DNA of 63,826 nucleotides from Pseudomonas kitaguniensis (GTDB lineage: Bacteria; Pseudomonadota; Gammaproteobacteria; Pseudomonadales; Pseudomonadaceae). Where the stretch lies: assembly GCF_009296165.1 (NCBI RefSeq), contig NZ_VUAZ01000093.1:1-63826 (forward strand), written 5' to 3'. Below the pieces are notes generated by a model. That model made no database searches and was not told where the DNA came from. It saw nothing but the letters and a program-made list of their open reading frames with translations. A program made the translations under genes and the position numbers. This document shows positions 25,703 to 33,832 of this stretch, one piece after another (position 1 is the stretch's first letter; every line of letters starts with the position of its first letter).

Positions 25703-25768
25703 TATTTTTTGCGGTGTTGCAGCTATTGTTATTTTTTGCCTGAGCTAGACTCATTGGCTGCAAAAAAA
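25703..25768. promoter_or_regulatory. Repeated TTTTTTGC boxes upstream of the biosynthetic operon
   Basis: TATTTTTTGC occurs at 25703-25712 and 25730-25739, a 27-base period, and an inverted copy GCAAAAAAA lies at 25760-25768. Between the last two is TGAG-CTAGA-CTCA (25741-25753). The cluster lies 57-122 bases upstream of the desaturase start and is a candidate operator, possibly for the LuxR-type regulator encoded next. Role inferred from position. Confidence 0.4.
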
Positions 25769-25839
25769 CTAAAGCACCGCTCGATGGCGAACAAGCTGCC
25801 CTTTTAGACAGGTAGGCCCGAATGACGCGCATACGCGAG

Positions 25840-25869
25840 CGCTCGCCGGTGAAAAAACACCGGCGAGCG
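25840..25869. terminator. Perfect 12-base hairpin after the LuxR gene
   Basis: CGCTCGCCGGTG and CACCGGCGAGCG pair perfectly around a loop of six A. It lies 28 bases beyond the end of the LuxR-type gene on the minus strand. No T run follows, so it may be a processing or attenuation structure. Confidence 0.5.
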
Positions 25870-25896
25870 TGACGTTTATGCAGGGATGCGTGGGGA

Positions 25897-26619
25897 TCAG
25901 GCCTGTTCGCGGATATAACCGAGGTTCAGCGCCTTGCGGATTGCCGACTTGCCGTTGGTGACATCCAGCTTGCTGCAGACGTTCTTCATGTGGAATTTGA
26001 CGGTGCGCGGGCTCATGGCGGCCAACAGTGCTATTTCGTTGTAGGTTTTGCCCAGGCTGGTCCAGGTCAATACCTCGGTTTCTCGCGGCGTCAGTACGCT
26101 GTCGTGCGCCGGCGCGGCGGGTACGGGTGCTGGTGCGCAGCGTTCCAGGGCTTCGTCGTAGACCGAGACCAGCAGCATCTGCAGCTCACTTTTGTTGGCC
26201 AGCACCGTGTCGCGAAATTGTTGCTCTTCGCCGAAGCTGCACAAGTTGAGGATCGAGTAAAAACCCCGGTTGCCATGCACGATAAAGCTCGCGCCTTCGC
26301 CTACCGGCGCACACGGGCCGGGCACCGGGACGGCTTCAGCGGCAGGCGTGAGGAGGTTTTCATCACTCCAGAAAAACGGTTTTACGCGGCCCTTGGACAA
26401 GGACAGCAATTGGCCACGCTGGTAAAAATCATCCGCCGAGTCGGCCCTGTCCAGCGCATCGGGGTAATTGGTGATGATTTCCGCTTCGTCCAGCGCCGGC
26501 CCACATTGGTAAACCTCAAAGTGCCCCAACCCACGCCGGGTCAGCTCGGCATCGAGCAATTGGCGTACATCGGCGGGCTGTATGGACAGGGAGTTACTGG
26601 CTTGACCATCGCGTCGCAT
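25897..26619 (-). CDS. LuxR solo transcriptional regulator
   Basis: A 240-residue LuxR-family regulator. The C-terminal GerE-type helix-turn-helix is clear (LTPRETEVLTWTSLGKTYNEIALL and SPRTVKFHMKNVCSKLDV). The N-terminal 160 residues resemble an autoinducer domain, with DDFYQRGQLLSLSKGRVKPFFW where AHL receptors normally have a conserved Asp-Pro pair; that pair is replaced. No luxI is present in the window. It probably senses a non-AHL signal, or the pathway product, and controls the adjacent operon. Confidence 0.85.
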   Translation of the reverse strand: MRRDGQASNSLSIQPADVRQLLDAELTRRGLGHFEVYQCGPALDEAEIITNYPDALDRADSADDFYQRGQLLSLSKGRVKPFFWSDENLLTPAAEAVPVPGPCAPVGEGASFIVHGNRGFYSILNLCSFGEEQQFRDTVLANKSELQMLLVSVYDEALERCAPAPVPAAPAHDSVLTPRETEVLTWTSLGKTYNEIALLAAMSPRTVKFHMKNVCSKLDVTNGKSAIRKALNLGYIREQA

Positions 26620-26829
26620 GATTATCGCCCCTGATGATTGACAACGATGAGGCTAACGCTCTGACAGCAATGCTTCAATCCCGAAGCCTCTGATCAGAGT
26701 CGACTCACATCGTAGGAAATATCTCTAACACTGAGGCATGAATGGATCATGCCGTAACAGCCGTGTCCAGCGCATCGTGGGGCGAGCCAGCCACAGACAG
26801 CCAGTGAAGATTTACACCGGCCTTTCGGG

Positions 26830-27915
26830 TCAGGTCACCTGCGCCGCAAACACCTCACGAAAGCGTTGCATCTCGTGTTTATTGCCCACCGTCACGCGTA
26901 CCCACTGCGGCCAGTCTTTCCACACGCGCCCGATCAGTACGTTGTGTGCGGCCAGCCGTTCAATCACCTGCTGCGCCGGTCGCTTCACATCGACCATGAA
27001 GCAATTGCTCTGCGACGCCGTGCAGGTAAACCCCCGGCCCTGCAGCCAGGCCACGGTTTCATCACGCAGTTGGGTGTTGAGCGCCTTGCGATGCGCAAGC
27101 AATTTGATGTCCTCCAGGCTTGCACGCGCGCCAAGCAACGTGGAAGCCGCCGGCACATTGTCGCCGCCGAACACCGCCAGCCGTTCCAGCAGCGCCGGGT
27201 GGCCGATCGCGAGGCCAAGACGCGCGCCGGCCATGCCGTAGATTTTCGAGAACGTGCGCAACACCAACACGTCGTCATGGTCCTTGACCCAACTGACGCA
27301 ACTGGCCGCATCAGAGAAGTCGATATAGGCCTCGTCCACCACTAATACGCTGCCTTTGGGTTTGTTCGCCAAGGCCTGCCGAAGCGCCTCGGGCGGCGTC
27401 AGCGTGCCGGTCGGGTTGTTGGGGTTGCACACATACAGCATGCCCGCCTGGGGGTCGGCTGCGAGCATCGCCGGCAGGTCATGCGCGTGCGTAGCGTCCA
27501 GGCTTACCTCGTGCACCGGCGCCTGCCACGATTCGGCAGCCTGGCGCGGCACTTCGTAGGACGGCGTGGCCATCACCAGGCCGCGGCTTTGGCTGGTGAA
27601 CGCCAAAACGGCGTAACGCAGGGCCGCCATGGAGCCGGCAAACACCGCCACCTGTTCTTCGGCAATGCCTTGCTGCTGGGCAAACAGCGCGGCCAACGCG
27701 TACATGTGCCTGTAGGGATAACGCGCGCAAATGCCAACCCCGCGCTGCATCGCCTCGCGGGCGGCGGCTGAAGGCCCGTAGGGGCTTTCGTTGTAATTGA
27801 GCCGCACCGTGTCAGCCTTGGTCGGCGAAGGGCTGGCGACCGCCCAATCCAGGCGCCCGAGCACCGGCAGGGCCGCACCGAGGGCGAGAAGGGAGCGACG
27901 GCTGACGCTGACCAT
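26830..27915 (-). CDS. ptaA: Tat-exported class I/II aminotransferase (PtaA-like)
   Basis: A 361-residue PLP aminotransferase with HisC-like motifs: RLNYNESPYGPS, CNPNNPTGTL, VVDEAYIDFSD and the Schiff-base Lys in RTFSKIYGMAGARLG. The N-terminus SVSRRSLLALGAALPVLG is a Tat signal, so the enzyme works in the periplasm. Only a few such enzymes are known; PtaA of P. fluorescens converts the glutamate side chain of pyoverdine to alpha-ketoglutarate, and this protein fits its description. The ATG at 27915 follows AAGGAG. It lies 97 bases after an SHMT-like gene, so a role linked to the neighbouring cluster is an alternative. Confidence 0.7.
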   Translation of the reverse strand: MVSVSRRSLLALGAALPVLGRLDWAVASPSPTKADTVRLNYNESPYGPSAAAREAMQRGVGICARYPYRHMYALAALFAQQQGIAEEQVAVFAGSMAALRYAVLAFTSQSRGLVMATPSYEVPRQAAESWQAPVHEVSLDATHAHDLPAMLAADPQAGMLYVCNPNNPTGTLTPPEALRQALANKPKGSVLVVDEAYIDFSDAASCVSWVKDHDDVLVLRTFSKIYGMAGARLGLAIGHPALLERLAVFGGDNVPAASTLLGARASLEDIKLLAHRKALNTQLRDETVAWLQGRGFTCTASQSNCFMVDVKRPAQQVIERLAAHNVLIGRVWKDWPQWVRVTVGNKHEMQRFREVFAAQVT

Positions 27916-28012
27916 GGGGACTACTCCTTGTAGGCGGGTGATGGGTTCGCACTGCTCGTACACAGGAATATGACGAGGAAAGCGCCGGCTGATTTAACCG
28001 GGCACCCGCGAA

Positions 28013-29371
28013 TCAGCCCTCCAGGTAGTCGCCAATCGGATACTCCGCGCACAGCGTTTGCACCTCGGCACGCAACTGCTCGCGCACCGCCGGTTGCAGT
28101 TGGTAATCCAGCTCGCCCAGCGGCGTGACGTTGTCGAGTACTCGACACACCAGCGCAACAACTTGCCGGCAGCCCTCACGGTCGACCAAGCGTTGGGCCA
28201 TGGCGCCGGTGCCGATACATAACCCGCTGGTCACCCAGGACGAGCGTGCATCGCCCGGTACGCGATGCTTGTTGACGACGATGCCGCAAGACTCCAGCGC
28301 CGACTCCGCAATGTAGCCGGTCATGCCGCCCTGCAACCTGACCAGCACCGCAGGGTTTTCACTGCAGCCACCGACGACGTGGTAGCCATGGGCCTGAAAC
28401 GCATCGGTGACTTCATCGGCAAGTGTGCGAAAACGCCCCATGCAGGCGTCGAATTGCGCGGTTTTTGCGTAACCGAAGGCGGCGGCTTTTGCCGCGATCA
28501 GGTTGACCGCCGGTGCGCACTGCGTGCGCGGCGACGCGGCGTGATCGAGCACGCGGCTGAAGGTCGAGCGCAAGCCGGGCACCTTGGTGTTGGCATCTCG
28601 ACCACACAGAATCAAGCCGCCACGCGGGCCGCCGAGTTGCGTGTGGGTGCACGTGATGGTGACGTGTGCAGCGTTGATCGGGCTCGGATGGCGCCCGGTC
28701 ACCACCAGCCCGGCGATGTCGGAAATATCCGCCAACAAGATCGCACCCGCCTCATCGGCAATCGCGCGAAACCGCTCGAAATCCAGCCCTCGCGAGTACG
28801 CCGAGGCGCTGCACAGGATGATGCGCGGGCGGTGCGCCAGGGCCAGGCTGCGCACCTGCGCGTAATCGATCAGGCCTTCGCGGGTGATGCCGTAGCGAAC
28901 GGCCTTGTAACACGCCGCGCTGATGAACACCGCCGGGCTGCCGAGGGCAACATCGCCGGCATCGTCATTGGCCATGTCCAGTAAGGTGTCGCCAGGCTCA
29001 AGCAGCGCCGAGAGCACCTGCGAAATCGCGCTGCACGCCGATTCCGACTGCACGCCGGCGTAGTGGGCATCGAACAGCTCGCGCGCTCTGCGAATGGCCA
29101 GCGCTTCGACCTGTTCGACGTTCTCGCAGCCGCTGCCCCGGCGTTTGCCGGGCCTGCCTTCGGCCGTCACATTGACCAGGGCCGAGGCGCAGGCCACCAG
29201 GGTTCGCGGCGTTACGGCGCAGGATGAGGCTACCAGAGAGAGGGTGCGGTGTTGCCGGGTGACTTCGGCATCGAGGAGGCTTGCAAGCTCGAAATCTTCA
29301 GCTTGCAGCGCCGTCAGGCCACGACGCAGCAGGTCGGCCTGGGTTTTCAGTTGTACGGTATTGACTGCCAT
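28013..29371 (-). CDS. SHMT-like protein lacking the PLP lysine
   Basis: A 452-residue homologue of serine hydroxymethyltransferase. The framework is conserved (NVTAEGRPGKRRGSGCENVE, LLEPGDTLLDM, ADISDIAGLVVTG, GPRGGLIL). Key residues are not: the Schiff-base Lys in THKT(L) is Thr244 in CTHTQLGGPRGG, the Glu of LIASEN is Ser50 in LVASSCA, and the His of DMAHIAGL is Asp218. Normal SHMT chemistry therefore looks impossible. It may bind PLP or folate non-covalently, or do a different job. It is upstream of the exported aminotransferase and probably in the same transcript. Confidence 0.8.
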   Translation of the reverse strand: MAVNTVQLKTQADLLRRGLTALQAEDFELASLLDAEVTRQHRTLSLVASSCAVTPRTLVACASALVNVTAEGRPGKRRGSGCENVEQVEALAIRRARELFDAHYAGVQSESACSAISQVLSALLEPGDTLLDMANDDAGDVALGSPAVFISAACYKAVRYGITREGLIDYAQVRSLALAHRPRIILCSASAYSRGLDFERFRAIADEAGAILLADISDIAGLVVTGRHPSPINAAHVTITCTHTQLGGPRGGLILCGRDANTKVPGLRSTFSRVLDHAASPRTQCAPAVNLIAAKAAAFGYAKTAQFDACMGRFRTLADEVTDAFQAHGYHVVGGCSENPAVLVRLQGGMTGYIAESALESCGIVVNKHRVPGDARSSWVTSGLCIGTGAMAQRLVDREGCRQVVALVCRVLDNVTPLGELDYQLQPAVREQLRAEVQTLCAEYPIGDYLEG

Positions 29372-29427
29372 CAGTGCAGGTCCCTTGCTGGGCGTTACGG
29401 GCCGATTCGTCCTGAACCGAGCGGTTA

Positions 29428-29463
29428 ATTAAACAGGAAATTAAACATTTTCCAAATTAAATG
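29428..29463. promoter_or_regulatory. ATTAAACA repeats upstream of the SHMT-like gene
   Basis: ATTAAACA is found at 29428-29435 and 29440-29447, and ATTAAATG at 29456-29463. They sit 57-92 bases upstream of the SHMT-like start in an AT-rich patch, and could be an operator or promoter for that gene. Confidence 0.35.
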
Positions 29464-29647
29464 TGTTTTTTTGCATGCCTTGGGCTCCGCCAAAGCGCCG
29501 TGGCAGCGCAGCCGGGGCTTTATTGTTGGGGTTAACGCATGCAACACTTGCGCCGCCGCAACGCCAGATGCGCCTCGGGAACGGTCACTCCAGCGCGTGA
29601 TTGGCTGCAAAAATGGACAGTTATGACTAAAAGGGAGTGGTGAGCAC

Positions 29648-30253
29648 TTGATACACCGACGGGAAAAAACCGAGCACTTGAAGAGCAACATCAAGTATTT
29701 GATCAAGAGTCGTGGCGAAACGCAGCTGTCGTTATGCAGTGCCGCTGGCCTGACCAGAACCACCATCTACAACATCCTTGAAGGCAAGGTCGTCAACGTC
29801 CAGCAGTCGACCATCCGCAAGATCTCCGACTTCTTCGGCGTGTCTTACGACGAAATCGAGACCCTCGATTTTGAAGCCAAGGAAATCATCGAAAGCAGTG
29901 TTTCGCCGCAGGGCAACATGAACCCGGCGGCCGTGCCGATCCTCAAGCAAAGCCAGGTGATTCGAAATCTGGACAAGCGTATTGGCGAACTGGCCACGCT
30001 GTATCCGCTGACCTACTACTTCGGCACCTCCCACAACCTGATCGGTGTGCGGCTTGAGCACGCGATTTCCGGCAGCTATGAACCGGGCGATTTACTGATC
30101 GTGCAAAAAGGCGCGTCGAGCCTCGGCAAAGACAAGCTGGTGTACGACCGGGCCAGTAAAAAAATGTTCATCACCCTTGAGGCCTGTGCCAGCTCAGAGC
30201 GCGTGTGTGTGGTCGGCGACATCATTGAGGAGCGCTTCAATGACAACGCATGA
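29648..30253 (+). CDS. XRE-family transcriptional regulator
   Basis: A 201-residue regulator with an N-terminal helix-turn-helix (ETQLSLCSAAGLTRTTIYNILEGKV followed by STIRKISDFFGVSYDEI). The C-terminal half (about 120-200) has SYEPGDLLIVQKGA, reminiscent of the S24/LexA fold without obvious catalytic residues; this is tentative. Translation seems to start at TTG 29648, with GGGAGTGG upstream. Its last 14 bases overlap the start of the transporter gene, so it probably controls that gene. Confidence 0.8.
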   Translation: MIHRREKTEHLKSNIKYLIKSRGETQLSLCSAAGLTRTTIYNILEGKVVNVQQSTIRKISDFFGVSYDEIETLDFEAKEIIESSVSPQGNMNPAAVPILKQSQVIRNLDKRIGELATLYPLTYYFGTSHNLIGVRLEHAISGSYEPGDLLIVQKGASSLGKDKLVYDRASKKMFITLEACASSERVCVVGDIIEERFNDNA

Positions 30254-31124
30254 GGGCGCCGTTGAAAACAGCAAATACAAGTTGCTGGGGTTTGAGAATG
30301 ACAAGCGCCTGGCGGTGATCATGGTGATCGCCACCGGCAAGGTCATCAAGAAAAAGATCAGTGAAGTGATCAACAGCGAAATAATGGATAACCTCAACAA
30401 AATGGAAGTTAAGAACATGTACAAGAAGTTTTACTCACAGGGGGAGACACTCACGGCCTACGACCTGAATGACCGCAATGAAAGCTCGTGGATGATTTAC
30501 ATCATCCTGAACTTGCTGCTGTTCACTTTTTATATTTTTACCAGTATTGCCGCGACCAAACCGCTTTACCTGGAGTCGCTGGGCATCATCGTCACGCCGG
30601 GCACGTTTCTTTACCCGCTGACGTTTTTGATCGTGGATTTGCTCAACGAGCAATTCGGCTTGCGCCTCGCCAGAAGGGCCATTCTGTTCGCGTTTGCGAG
30701 TAACGCGATGATCATCATCTTGCTCTATGGCTCTACGTTTTTGCCGGGGCTGCCGGGCTGGAAGCTTGATGGGCCGTACAATGACGTGATCATTCAAGTG
30801 TCTTCGGTATTGGTCGCCTCTTCGGTGTCGTTCCTGGTGTCCGAGAATATAAACTCGTACTTGCTGTGCAAGATCAAAGAACTGACCAACTCCAAATACT
30901 TGTACCTGCGCATCTTCCTCAGCACGTTCTTTGCGGTGATTATCGACAGCTTCCTGTTTTGCTTCATCGCCTTCTACGGCGCCATGCAGACCAGTGACAT
31001 CCTGAGCATGATCTACGTGCAAATCGCGATCAAAGTCGGCTTTGCGTTTTTCAATATCTTGCCCGCCTACGGCGCGCGTGCGTTGTTCAAACGCTGGATC
31101 ACCGGTAGCGCTACCGCTGCCTGA
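30240..31124 (+). CDS. VUT/YhhQ-family queuosine-precursor transporter
   Basis: A 294-residue membrane protein with about six transmembrane helices. The core has LYPLTFLIVDLLNEQFGLRLARR, the signature of the YhhQ/VUT family that imports queuosine precursors (preQ0/preQ1). Unlike typical YhhQ (about 220 residues), it carries an 80-residue soluble N-terminal extension (GFENDKRLAVIMVIATGKVI). The ATG at 30240 follows GAGGAG and lies inside the end of the XRE gene. The adjacent convergent queC supports a deazaguanine link. Confidence 0.8.
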   Translation: MTTHEGAVENSKYKLLGFENDKRLAVIMVIATGKVIKKKISEVINSEIMDNLNKMEVKNMYKKFYSQGETLTAYDLNDRNESSWMIYIILNLLLFTFYIFTSIAATKPLYLESLGIIVTPGTFLYPLTFLIVDLLNEQFGLRLARRAILFAFASNAMIIILLYGSTFLPGLPGWKLDGPYNDVIIQVSSVLVASSVSFLVSENINSYLLCKIKELTNSKYLYLRIFLSTFFAVIIDSFLFCFIAFYGAMQTSDILSMIYVQIAIKVGFAFFNILPAYGARALFKRWITGSATAA

Positions 31125-31132
31125 TTCAACAA

Positions 31133-31160
31133 GACGCCGACGGGGCAACCCATCGGCGTC
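31133..31160. terminator. Hairpin between convergent transporter and queC genes
   Basis: GACGCCGA and TCGGCGTC, extended by GGG and CCC around GCAA, form a strong stem 9 bases after the transporter stop and 7 bases before the queC stop. No long T tract follows; it may serve both strands. Confidence 0.5.
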
Positions 31161-31166
31161 AGTGAC

Positions 31167-31865
31167 TTAGTTCAGCTGCAACTTCTGCTTCAGGCTCTGC
31201 ATGACGGCCGGCTTGTTCTGCAGGTAGTCATTCAGGCCACGCGCGCGAAGGTTGCACGCGTCGCAATTGCCACAGCCTGTGCCGATAATCCCGTTGTAGC
31301 AGGTCAGGGTCTGCTCACGCACCAGCTCGAGCTGGTGGTGATAATCGGCCAATGCCCACGTCTCGGCCTTGTTCAGCCACATCAACGGGGTTTCCAGGCG
31401 TACGTTGTATTCCATGCCGAGTTCAAGCGCCTTGTTCAGCGCTTTGACGAACTCATCGCGGCAATCGGGATAACCCGAGAAGTCTGTTTCGCAGACGCCG
31501 GTAATCACGGTCTCGGCCTTTACCTGGTACGCGTAGATCGCAGCCAGGGTCAGGAACAGGATATTACGCCCCGGCACAAACGTGCTCGGCAGGCTGTCGC
31601 CTGAGCTGCTCACGGTCGGCACGGGGATGTTGTCGCGGGTCAGGCTGCTGATGGCCAACTCGTTGAGCAATGACACGTCCATGACTTTATGAACGGTGGC
31701 GCCCAGTTGTTTTGCCAGCTTTTGTGCGACTTCGATTTCTGCGACATGGCGCTGGCCATAATCGAAGGTAATGCAGTGCACTTCGTCATACAGCGGCAGC
31801 GCCTGGATCAGACACGTCGTCGAGTCTTGCCCGCCACTGAATACGATAACGGCTTTTTTACTCAT
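31167..31865 (-). CDS. queC: 7-cyano-7-deazaguanine synthase QueC
   Basis: A 232-residue enzyme that turns 7-carboxy-7-deazaguanine into preQ0 in queuosine synthesis. The PP-loop [18 protein letters not shown] motif is at the N-terminus ([12 protein letters not shown]), and the zinc site [13 protein letters not shown] is at the C-terminus. The ATG at 31865 gives the standard [12 protein letters not shown] start. The length is as expected for the family. Confidence 0.95.
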   Translation of the reverse strand: MSKKAVIVFSGGQDSTTCLIQALPLYDEVHCITFDYGQRHVAEIEVAQKLAKQLGATVHKVMDVSLLNELAISSLTRDNIPVPTVSSSGDSLPSTFVPGRNILFLTLAAIYAYQVKAETVITGVCETDFSGYPDCRDEFVKALNKALELGMEYNVRLETPLMWLNKAETWALADYHHQLELVREQTLTCYNGIIGTGCGNCDACNLRARGLNDYLQNKPAVMQSLKQKLQLN

Positions 31866-31916
31866 TGCTTTGCTTCCTGCAGGTGTAAAGGGTGGGAATA
31901 GTTTAAAGGGCACGCC

Positions 31917-31955
31917 ATAAAAAACCCCGCGCTTCTTGCGAAGGCGGGGCCTTTT
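31917..31955 (-). terminator. Terminator of the cyo operon
   Basis: On the minus strand CCCCGC (31949-31944) and GCGGGG (31930-31925) form the stem, followed by a run of six or more T. It lies 20 bases after the cyoE stop, upstream of queC. Confidence 0.8.
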
Positions 31956-31968
31956 ATTGCTCGCACAC

Positions 31969-32856
31969 TCAGTGGGCGTAGGTCAGCAACAGCTCTTTGG
32001 GCACTTGGAAATCCAGGGACATCATCACGCTGAGCGCGGTGATGGTGAAGATCGAGAACACGAACAGCTTGCGCGCCCACACGGTGTCATCCACCGCTTT
32101 GTAGCCGGTCCAGGCCATGTACAACCAGTACATGCCCATGGCGGCGGCAACGGCGAGGTAGCTCATGCCGGCGTAGCCACTGAAGGTCAACATCAAGGTC
32201 GCCACGAGGAAGGCCAGGATGTAGAGCAAAATGTGTTTCTTGGCGACTTGAATGCCACGTTTAACCGGCAGAACCGGAATCGAAGCAGCCAGGTAGTCAT
32301 TAAAACGGAAGATCGCGATGGCATAGGAATGCGGCATCTGCCACAGGCTGAACATCACCAGTAGCACCAGCGCGGCCATGTCGAAGCTATTGGTTACAGC
32401 CACATAACCAATCACCGGCGGCATCGCCCCCGACAGACTGCCCACCAGCGTGCCGTGAACCGACTTGCGCTTGAGGTACAGGCTGTAAAGGCCAACGTAG
32501 ATAACAAAGCCGATCACGGCAAACAGCGCCGCCAGCGGGTTAGCCACCTTGTACAACAGCACCACACCGGCAACACCCAGGACGGTCGCGAACAGCAGTG
32601 CCAGTTTCAGGGAGATAAGGCCCTGCACCAGCACGCGGTTCTTGGTGCGCTCCATCTTGACGTCGATGTCACGGTCGATGCAGTTGTTGAACACACAACC
32701 GGAAGCCACCACCAGGGACGTACCGATCATTGCTGCCAGGAAGATGGCCAGATCGACATGTCCCTTGGAGGCCAGGAAGAAGCCGCCTGCCACAGAAAGC
32801 ACGTTACCGAAAATGATCCCCGGTTTGGTGATTTGGATAAAGTGCTTAAGCGACAT
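31969..32856 (-). CDS. cyoE: Protoheme IX farnesyltransferase CyoE
   Basis: A 295-residue UbiA-family membrane enzyme that farnesylates heme b to heme o for the cytochrome bo oxidase. The catalytic Asp-rich motif [19 protein letters not shown] is present, with about nine transmembrane segments. It is the last gene of the cyo operon, 11 bases after cyoD. Confidence 0.95.
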   Translation of the reverse strand: MSLKHFIQITKPGIIFGNVLSVAGGFFLASKGHVDLAIFLAAMIGTSLVVASGCVFNNCIDRDIDVKMERTKNRVLVQGLISLKLALLFATVLGVAGVVLLYKVANPLAALFAVIGFVIYVGLYSLYLKRKSVHGTLVGSLSGAMPPVIGYVAVTNSFDMAALVLLVMFSLWQMPHSYAIAIFRFNDYLAASIPVLPVKRGIQVAKKHILLYILAFLVATLMLTFSGYAGMSYLAVAAAMGMYWLYMAWTGYKAVDDTVWARKLFVFSIFTITALSVMMSLDFQVPKELLLTYAH

Positions 32857-32867
32857 CGGGTCTTACC

Positions 32868-33203
32868 TCACTTCGCCATCATGAAGGTGTGGATGCTGAA
32901 CATGATCCACAGCGACAGACCAACCAGCAGAACGATCACCAGGCCTGCGAACACGAACGCAATCACGTTCTCACGCTGGGCTGCCGAGCGGTCCAGGTGC
33001 AGGAAGTACACCAGGTGAACCAGCACCTGAATCACCGCGAACGCCAGGACGATCATCAAGGTGATCGACTTCGGCAGGGTTGGGTACATCACCAGGCCGA
33101 ACGGGATCAGGGTCAGGATTACCGACAGGATGAAGCCGATAGCGTAAGACTTTACGCTGCCGTGGCCTGCATCGTGGCTGTCATGGGAGTTTGCATTAGC
33201 CAT
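32868..33203 (-). CDS. cyoD: Cytochrome bo oxidase subunit IV CyoD
   Basis: A 111-residue protein with three transmembrane helices and the typical YAIGFILSVILTLIPF, LVHLVYFLHLD pattern. It assists assembly of the quinol oxidase. Its start overlaps the cyoC stop by one base. Confidence 0.93.
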   Translation of the reverse strand: MANANSHDSHDAGHGSVKSYAIGFILSVILTLIPFGLVMYPTLPKSITLMIVLAFAVIQVLVHLVYFLHLDRSAAQRENVIAFVFAGLVIVLLVGLSLWIMFSIHTFMMAK

Positions 33204-33829
33204 TACAGAGTCCCCATCAGGTAGACGACGGTGAATACGCAGATCCAGACCACGTCCAGGAAGTGCCAGAACAGACTCAGGCAGCTCAGACGCGTCTTGT
33301 TGGTGCTGGTCAGGCCGTGTTTATTGACCTGATACATCATCACTGCCATCCACAGCAGGCCAGCGGATACGTGCAGACCGTGGGTGCCTACCAGCGTGAA
33401 GAACGCAGACAGGAAGCCGGAACGGTGCGGGCCGTAACCTTCGGAGATCAGCAGGTGGAACTCGTTGACCTCCATGCCGATGAAGCCCAGGCCGAACAGG
33501 AAGGTCAGAGCCAACCAGGTCAGTACGCCCTTCTTGTTGCCCTTATAGAAGGCCAACATGGCGAAGCCGTAAGTGATCGAGCTGAACAACAGCAAGGCGG
33601 TCTCGCCGAGCACGTAAGGCAGTTCGAAGATGTCGTGGCCCGACGGGCCACCGGCAGTATTGTTTACGAGTACCGCGTACACCGCGAAGATCGACGCAAA
33701 CAAAATGCAGTCGGTCATCAGGTAGAGCCAAAAACCGAATACGGTCGTTGGCCCGGCGTCGTGGTGATGGTCATCGTGCCCATGGTCATCGACATGGGCG
33801 TGTCCAGCATTGGTCACTAAGTTCGACAT
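33203..33829 (-). CDS. cyoC: Cytochrome bo oxidase subunit III CyoC
   Basis: A 208-residue membrane subunit with five transmembrane helices and [23 protein letters not shown], the subunit III signature. The N-terminus is His/Asp-rich ([13 protein letters not shown]), a feature seen in Pseudomonas orthologues. Part of the cyo operon. Confidence 0.94.
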   Translation of the reverse strand: MSNLVTNAGHAHVDDHGHDDHHHDAGPTTVFGFWLYLMTDCILFASIFAVYAVLVNNTAGGPSGHDIFELPYVLGETALLLFSSITYGFAMLAFYKGNKKGVLTWLALTFLFGLGFIGMEVNEFHLLISEGYGPHRSGFLSAFFTLVGTHGLHVSAGLLWMAVMMYQVNKHGLTSTNKTRLSCLSLFWHFLDVVWICVFTVVYLMGTL

Positions 33830-33832
33830 GGT

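Noticed and set aside
25647..25896. Classical lux box
   Set aside because: No 18-20 base CTG-N10-CAG type palindrome matched; only the TTTTTTGC boxes were seen.
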